From: Bacteroidia bacterium
Lineage (GTDB): Bacteria; Bacteroidota; Bacteroidia; Palsa-965
Length of the DNA stretch: 64,000 bases
Direction of reading: 5' to 3'
Assembly: GCA_023151315.1 (NCBI GenBank)
Contig: JAKLJE010000013.1
Location: forward strand, 62,001 to 126,000
A model generated the notes under the pieces. It was given only the letters and a program-made list of their open reading frames with translations, was not told the origin of the DNA and did no database searches. Made by a program: the position numbers and the translations under genes. Below are positions 59,145 to 64,000 of this stretch, piece by piece. Position 1 is the first letter of the stretch. Each line of letters opens with the position of its first letter.

Positions 59145-60923
59145 TTACTCGATGATCAGGTCGTATGGCATACGGGCCTGTACACCTTTTGCGTTCAGCA
59201 ATGCCTGACTGCGACGGAACATAAAGTACTGTTCTTTGAATACGCTCAATTGTTGTGTGATGAATGCTTCAGTCATTTCCTCTTCCGATTTACCCATGAA
59301 ATCCGCGAAGGGATCTTTCTGAGTAGGGAATTTCACAATACGGTAATCACTGCCCAGTTTCGCTTTGCGCGCTGCAACTGCAATTGCTGCATCCAATCCG
59401 CCGAGCGAATCCACAAGACCTATGCGCATTGCATCTGTTCCTGCCCAAACACGTCCTTGTCCGATGCTGTCAACATCTGCTACAGAAATGCCGCGACCAT
59501 CCGAAACACGCGTGATGAATGTTTTGTAAACATCTTCAACTCCTTGCTGAATTACTTGACCTTCAAATTCAGAAACCGGACGATGAATCGAACCGATTCC
59601 GGCATTCGCATTCGTGTTGACTGTGTCGACAGTAATACCCATGCGTTCACTCAACAACGTTCCGGCTTCCGGCATCATTCCGAAAACACCGATACTTCCT
59701 GTAATCGTATTCGGTTGCGCAATGATCATATCTGCTGCACATGAAATGTAGTAACCGCCAGATGCAGCAACATCACCCATGGAAACAATAAACGGTTTTG
59801 CTTTTTTCGTCAATACAACTTCTCTCCAGATTACATCACTCGCCAAAGCACTTCCTCCCGGAGAATTCACACGAAGTACAACAGCTTTCACAGTACTGTC
59901 TTCACGTGCATCACGAATCGCACGTGCAATGCGATCTGAACCGATTGTTTCATCATCACCTTCACCGCTCTCAATGCTTCCAACTGCATATACAATTGCA
60001 ATTTTATTGCGTGAAGGGACTTTTTCTTCTTCATCATCTGATGAGCCTGCTTCTTTATACTTTGCTACGCTGATCAGATTGAGTTTCTGTTTCGCCGTTT
60101 GACCGGTTTTCTTTTTCAGTTCTTCAATAACTTCATCGTAATAAAGTGCTTTATCGGCAAGACCATTGGTCACAGCATCATCTGCTGTACGTATTGCCAG
60201 ATTGGTTGCAATGGAGTTCAGTTTGTTTACATCGACTCCGCGTTCTTCGGAAATCCCTTTCAGCATCTGATTCCATAGTGAATTCATATACGTTTGCGTC
60301 TGCAAACGATTCGATTCACTCATCTTCTCCAGATCAAATGGTTCTACCGCGCTCTTGAATTTTCCATGACGGAAAATCTGCACTTTGATGTCAAGTTTCT
60401 CCAGCATTTTTTTGAAGAACATGATTTGCGCTCCCAATCCTTTGAAATCAAGTCCGCCTTGCGGATTAATGAAAACCTGGTCGGCCACGCTGGATAGATA
60501 ATACCCTTTCTGTGTGAAAGCTTCACCGTATGCGTAAACGAACTTCTTCGACTGTTTGAAATCAATCAATGCATTGCGGATTTCCTCAACACTCGCCATA
60601 CCTGCATCGATATCCTGCGTTTCAATGAAAATACCTTTGATTTCAGGATCTGTTTTTGCTTTGCGGATCGATTCTACAATCGCATCAAGACCCATTTTTT
60701 TCTCTTCAGAGAATCCTGTGAGTTTTGCGAATTCGTTTTTAGGTTCGCGTTCAATTACCGGACCATCCAACTTGAGATGGAGTATGCTGTTCGCTTTTAC
60801 TTCCACTTCTTTCTTGTCGGAGATTGCGGAAGAAATTACTCCGATGATAATGAATACTATAATTACAGAACTGATGACCACGCCGACAAGGGCTCCGAGC
60901 AGTGATCCGAAAAATTGTTTCAT
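59145..60923 (-). CDS. sppA: signal peptide peptidase SppA, 67K type
   Basis: 592 aa, tandem-domain form. N-terminal transmembrane anchor (~5-35). The first half carries the general-base Lys in FTQKGYYLSSVADQV; the second half has the catalytic Ser in GDVAASGGYYISCAADMI. The following QPNTITGSIGVFGMMPEAG is a family hallmark. Degrades cleaved signal peptides in the inner membrane. The start MKQFFGSLLG is placed directly before the anchor; the ORF extends 30 residues upstream without SppA similarity. Divergent from folK. Confidence 0.95.
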   Translation of the reverse strand: MKQFFGSLLGALVGVVISSVIIVFIIIGVISSAISDKKEVEVKANSILHLKLDGPVIEREPKNEFAKLTGFSEEKKMGLDAIVESIRKAKTDPEIKGIFIETQDIDAGMASVEEIRNALIDFKQSKKFVYAYGEAFTQKGYYLSSVADQVFINPQGGLDFKGLGAQIMFFKKMLEKLDIKVQIFRHGKFKSAVEPFDLEKMSESNRLQTQTYMNSLWNQMLKGISEERGVDVNKLNSIATNLAIRTADDAVTNGLADKALYYDEVIEELKKKTGQTAKQKLNLISVAKYKEAGSSDDEEEKVPSRNKIAIVYAVGSIESGEGDDETIGSDRIARAIRDAREDSTVKAVVLRVNSPGGSALASDVIWREVVLTKKAKPFIVSMGDVAASGGYYISCAADMIIAQPNTITGSIGVFGMMPEAGTLLSERMGITVDTVNTNANAGIGSIHRPVSEFEGQVIQQGVEDVYKTFITRVSDGRGISVADVDSIGQGRVWAGTDAMRIGLVDSLGGLDAAIAVAARKAKLGSDYRIVKFPTQKDPFADFMGKSEEEMTEAFITQQLSVFKEQYFMFRRSQALLNAKGVQARMPYDLIIE

Positions 60924-61041
60924 GGTTTTGGTTTTGACCTGAGACTGTTCAGGAAGTGAAAATGTTACAGCAAAATTGAAAAACAATCGTGATGTGGAAA
61001 AGACCTCAATCAACGAAGTAAATCAGAAGTAGGATAAACGG

Positions 61042-61049
61042 TACTTTTA
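61042..61049 (+). promoter_or_regulatory. near-consensus -7 box TACTTTTA (folK)
   Basis: Seven of eight match to TAnnTTTG, 4 nt from the GTG at 61054. Confidence 0.35.
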
Positions 61050-61053
61050 CATT

Positions 61054-61539
61054 GTGAACACGAAGGTACTTTTGTCTGCAGGCAGCAACGCCGGCGATTC
61101 GTTAAATCATCTTAATTCGGCAGTTGCATTGCTTAACGCAACCGGTTTAGTGAATGTTCTGTCTTCATCATCTGTATACAAAACAGATCCATGGGGCAAA
61201 ACGGATCAGGAGTCATTTTACAATATTGCTTTGCTTGCAGAATGTACGGTTGATGTCGGTGAACTCATGCGGATTATTTTAAACACAGAAGAAAAACTCG
61301 GACGTGTCAGGGCGGAGAAGTGGGGACCGCGCATAATTGACATTGATATTATATTATTTGGTGATGTAGTTGTGAACACGGAACATGTGATTGTTCCGCA
61401 CCCGCATTTCCGTGATCGTTTGTTTGTACTGAAACCTGCTGCTGAAATTGCTCCGGATCTGCTTGATCCGGTTACGGGTAAAACGATAAAGGAATTACTT
61501 GATCTTTGTCCCGACACCGGAGGTGTGGAATTAATCTGA
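61054..61539 (+). CDS. folK: 6-hydroxymethyl-7,8-dihydropterin pyrophosphokinase
   Basis: 161 aa. LSAGSNAGDSLNHL (~6-19), YKTDPWGKTDQESFYN (~42-57) and the HPPK signature KWGPRIIDIDIILF (~88-101, metal-binding Asp pair) are all present, plus PHPHFRDRLFVLKP. Transfers pyrophosphate from ATP in folate synthesis. GTG start. The deoxynucleoside kinase gene begins 3 nt after the stop. Confidence 0.96.
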   Translation: MNTKVLLSAGSNAGDSLNHLNSAVALLNATGLVNVLSSSSVYKTDPWGKTDQESFYNIALLAECTVDVGELMRIILNTEEKLGRVRAEKWGPRIIDIDIILFGDVVVNTEHVIVPHPHFRDRLFVLKPAAEIAPDLLDPVTGKTIKELLDLCPDTGGVELI

Positions 61540-61542
61540 TTT

Positions 61543-62154
61543 ATGTCGCGTTACAAGTACATTGCAATCGAAGGAAACATCGGTGCCGGGAAAACCACCT
61601 TGGCGCAGTTGCTGGCTGAACGCAACAAAACAGCTTTTCTTCCTGAGCAGTTTGATGAGAATCCGTTTTTGCGTGATTTCTATCTTGATCCTGATCGCTA
61701 TGGCTTTACGGTTGAATTATCGTTTCTGGAAGAGCGATTCCGTAATGTGCGTCATTGCTTGAGTACTAATGAGCGCGTAACAGCGGATTATTTATGGGAA
61801 AAGTCACTTGTTTTTGCAAGAGTCAACCTTAAAGGTTCTGAATTACAGCTCTTTGAGCGTATTTATTCGGTATTGGCTTCCAGTATTCCCGTGCCTGATC
61901 TGGTAATCTATCTGCACCGATCTCACGAAACTTTGCACAGGCAGATTAAGAAGCGTGGCCGTGATTTCGAGAAAAACATCAGTTCGGCGTATCTACAGAA
62001 GGTGGGTGCCGGATATCAGCATTTCTTCAGCGGAGAGCGTAGAATGCCTGTTTTATGGGTAAATCATGAGCTCGGACCGGAAGCGTTATGTTCATTTGTT
62101 CAGGGGCTTATGGATAAAGATTGGAAGCCCGGAATGCATCTGATTCAGACCTAG
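61543..62154 (+). CDS. deoxynucleoside kinase
   Basis: 203 aa. P-loop IEGNIGAGKTTLAQLLAER (~8-26), EERFRNVRH (with the ERF catalytic region), and the lid with RSHETLHRQIKKRGRDFE. Matches the deoxyadenosine/deoxyguanosine/deoxycytidine kinase family for nucleoside salvage; exact base preference not evident. Co-transcribed with folK (3-nt gap). Confidence 0.93.
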   Translation: MSRYKYIAIEGNIGAGKTTLAQLLAERNKTAFLPEQFDENPFLRDFYLDPDRYGFTVELSFLEERFRNVRHCLSTNERVTADYLWEKSLVFARVNLKGSELQLFERIYSVLASSIPVPDLVIYLHRSHETLHRQIKKRGRDFEKNISSAYLQKVGAGYQHFFSGERRMPVLWVNHELGPEALCSFVQGLMDKDWKPGMHLIQT

Positions 62155-62220
62155 GTTGTTAGTCCTGTATTGTTCATTAATACTGCCCATTAAAAACCTT
62201 TCATTTTAACGGAATTTTTA

Positions 62221-62228
62221 TAATTTTG
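62221..62228 (+). promoter_or_regulatory. -7 box TAATTTTG (TPR lipoprotein gene)
   Basis: Perfect TAnnTTTG match, 31 nt before the ATG; leader contains AAAGGAAAT. Confidence 0.6.
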
Positions 62229-62259
62229 CCGCGTACCAAAGGAAATCCTTTATTTAATC

Positions 62260-63984
62260 ATGAAAAAAACAACTCTTAACGTCCTCGGGCTTGCGTTTAT
62301 CGCAATGTTTGGTCTTGCTTCATGCAGCGGACTGGGCAAAATGGCCAAGAAGGAAGCGCTCGTTCAGTACTCTGTGACTCCTAACCCTGCAGAAATGCAC
62401 GGTGACAGTGTAGCTGTAACCATTACCGTTAACTATCCTGCGAAGTATTTCGGTAAGAAAGTAGTTCTCAATGTAACTCCGCAACTTGGCGATCACAAGT
62501 TCAAAACTGTGACATTGCTCGGAGAAAAAGCAGAAGGAACAGGAACTCGTATCAGCAAAAAGACAGGTGGTTCTTATACTTATACTGATAAGCAACCGTA
62601 TACTCCGGATATGCTTGACGCTGACCTGAAAGTGAACGCTACAGGTAACGTGAAGAGCAAGACCAAAGAAATGCCTAGCCGCGTTGTTGGTCATGGTACA
62701 ATCATCACTCCTTATCTGATCAAGAACGATGATAAGCCAATCATCGGAAAAGATAAGTTTGAGAAAACAACTCCTGTTGCCGTAGAAGGAAAAGCTTATT
62801 TCGTAATCAGCAGCACTTCTTACGTTAACAAGAAAGACATGAAAGGTGAAGCAATGAAGCCGGTGAACGATTTCACTAAGGCTCATGCAAGCAACCCTAA
62901 CATGGAAATCAAGAGCATCACAATCTCTTCTTACGCATCTCCGGATGGTGAAGCAGGCGCTAACGCTAACCTCGCGGAAGACCGTTTCGAGAAGACGAAG
63001 AAAGACATGATGACTCAGTCTAAAGACAAAAAGAATCCTTTCCCTGCTGGTCAGCAGGAAGGAACTTACCAGAAGCAAACTGTTGCTGAAGACTGGCCGG
63101 GATTCCAGGATGAAGTTTCTAAGTCTTCAATCAAAGACAAAGATCTTATCCTCCGTGTTCTTTCTCAGTACCCTGATGGTGAGAAGCGTGAGCAGGAAAT
63201 CAAAAACATGTCTGAGACTTACGAAGAACTTAAGCAAGATATCCTTCCTAGCCTCCGTCGTTCAGTTGTAACTGTTAACGCGATCAAGCACAACCGTACT
63301 GATGAGCAGATCCTGAACTTCGCTCGTACAGCTCCGGACAGCCTTTCACTTGAAGAAAGCCTTTACGCTGCAACATTAACTACTGATCTGAACGAGAAAC
63401 TTACTTTCTACAAAAATGCAGAACGTAAGTATCCTACAGATTGGCGTTGTGCGAACAACGTAGGTTGCATCTACCTTCAGCAGAACAAACTTGCTGATGC
63501 TAAAGCTGCTTTCGGACGTGCGGCTGCTCTTTCAGCTAACAACCCTATCATCATGAACAACCAGGCTATCTGCATGCGTTGGGAAGGTGATCGTAAGACT
63601 GCTCGTGAAACTTTCAACAAAGCAAAATCTGCTGGTCCTGAAGTTTCTTACAACCTCGGTCTTTGCGACATCCAGGATGGTAAGTACGCTGACGCGTTGA
63701 CTAACTTCGGTGCTAACACTACGTTCAACGTAGCTCTTGCAAAAGTTCTTTCAGGTGATCTTGATGGTGCTCTTTCTACAATTGATAAGAGCTCTGAGAA
63801 AGAAGACGCATTGTCTTACTACCTCAAAGCAATCATCGGAGCACGCAAAGGCAACAAAGACATGTTGATCAATAACCTTCGCACTGCGATTTCTAAAGAT
63901 GCTTCTTTGAAGTCTAAAGCGAAGACAGACGTTGAATTTCTTAAGTATCGTGATGATGCTGAATTCAAAGGTCTCGTAGACTAA
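62260..63984 (+). CDS. TPR lipoprotein with OmpA-like segment, probably abundant
   Basis: 574 aa. Lipoprotein signal with lipobox LASC, Cys22. A beta-rich domain (~30-165) is followed by an OmpA-like segment (~180-250, TISSYASPDGEAGANANLAEDRF, like the peptidoglycan-binding alpha-beta fold). A long charged helical stretch (~255-340) and TPR repeats (~365-574, CIYLQQNKLADAKAAFGRAAAL, YNLGLCDIQDGKYADALTNFG) complete it. Codon use is strikingly different from neighbours: GCT, CGT, CTT, GTT and GGT dominate, as in highly expressed genes. Outer-membrane-linked scaffold is inferred. Only 16 bp follow before the window ends. Confidence 0.8.
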   Translation: MKKTTLNVLGLAFIAMFGLASCSGLGKMAKKEALVQYSVTPNPAEMHGDSVAVTITVNYPAKYFGKKVVLNVTPQLGDHKFKTVTLLGEKAEGTGTRISKKTGGSYTYTDKQPYTPDMLDADLKVNATGNVKSKTKEMPSRVVGHGTIITPYLIKNDDKPIIGKDKFEKTTPVAVEGKAYFVISSTSYVNKKDMKGEAMKPVNDFTKAHASNPNMEIKSITISSYASPDGEAGANANLAEDRFEKTKKDMMTQSKDKKNPFPAGQQEGTYQKQTVAEDWPGFQDEVSKSSIKDKDLILRVLSQYPDGEKREQEIKNMSETYEELKQDILPSLRRSVVTVNAIKHNRTDEQILNFARTAPDSLSLEESLYAATLTTDLNEKLTFYKNAERKYPTDWRCANNVGCIYLQQNKLADAKAAFGRAAALSANNPIIMNNQAICMRWEGDRKTARETFNKAKSAGPEVSYNLGLCDIQDGKYADALTNFGANTTFNVALAKVLSGDLDGALSTIDKSSEKEDALSYYLKAIIGARKGNKDMLINNLRTAISKDASLKSKAKTDVEFLKYRDDAEFKGLVD

Positions 63985-64000
63985 TAGATTTTCAGGTACA

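Noticed and set aside
62320-63078. Long antisense open frame (252 codons) opposite the TPR lipoprotein
   Set aside because: It lies wholly inside a gene with strong codon bias and signal motifs; the antisense translation has no recognisable domain and low-complexity composition, as shadows of biased genes do.
1-64000. tRNA, rRNA or other structured RNA genes
   Set aside because: No tRNA-like cloverleaf or rRNA-like stretch was recognised in the short intergenic regions; a covariance-model search would be needed to exclude small RNAs.

Overview
The window comes from the chromosome of a member of the Bacteroidota, probably a free-living flavobacterial, sphingobacterial or chitinophagal lineage. 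Four things point there. First, it carries families typical of that phylum: DUF3127, DUF4199, DUF4293, DUF4476, a moxR-DUF58-batA-batB-batC-batD operon, and porT next to ubiE. Second, several secreted proteins end in type IX secretion (T9SS) sorting domains. Third, many genes are preceded by the Bacteroidota -7 promoter element TAnnTTTG. Fourth, most starts lack a Shine-Dalgarno (SD) sequence. No tRNA, rRNA, CRISPR array, transposase or prophage block was seen.

Layout. 1-3.1 kb: partial patatin lipase, small membrane protein, 3-hydroxybutyrate dehydrogenase-like SDR, flavin reductase-like protein and DUF3127 protein. 3.1-9.7 kb: beta-propeller-like secreted protein, GH3-family protein and a PolX-like protein with a damaged polymerase site, the last divergent from priA. 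9.7-15.7 kb: secreted repeat protein, sterol desaturase-family enzyme, thioredoxin-like protein, MBL hydrolase, Pro/Asn-rich membrane protein, 5-formyl-THF cyclo-ligase and a secreted WG-like protein. 15.9-20.3 kb: mpl, DUF4199, rho with a long Gln/Asn-rich disordered insert, and DUF4293. 20.3-33.5 kb: three giant paralogous secreted proteins of 1282, 2188 and 807 aa. Each has the same uncharacterised N-terminal domain, then 8, 20 or 2 SprB-like repeats, an Ig/PKD-like module, two PKD domains and a gliding-motility-type C-terminal T9SS signal. 33.6-40.9 kb: a tightly coupled Bat operon. 41-49.3 kb: truA, ABC exporter, Kir-type K+ channel, TSUP permease, uvrA and an ECF sigma factor. 49.3-54.1 kb: REP-like hairpin, small ORF, Cas4-like/DUF2779 protein, dgt, holin-like membrane protein and DUF4476 protein. 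54.2-64 kb: MITE-like repeat, FAD dehydrogenase, porT, ubiE, T9SS-sorted sugar dehydrogenase, sppA, folK, deoxynucleoside kinase and an abundant-looking TPR lipoprotein.

How it fits together. The three giants and the sugar dehydrogenase are probable T9SS cargo, and PorT is part of that machine. The Bat operon (MoxR ATPase, VWA, TPR and membrane Ig-like proteins) is probably an envelope-stress or assembly complex. The rest is mostly core metabolism (folate, nucleotide, menaquinone, peptidoglycan recycling) and DNA repair. The most distinctive signals are the adhesin-like cluster with a 912-bp higher-order repeat, the degenerate PolX site, and a recurring arrangement of the -7 box 3-5 nt from the start codon, which implies leaderless mRNAs.
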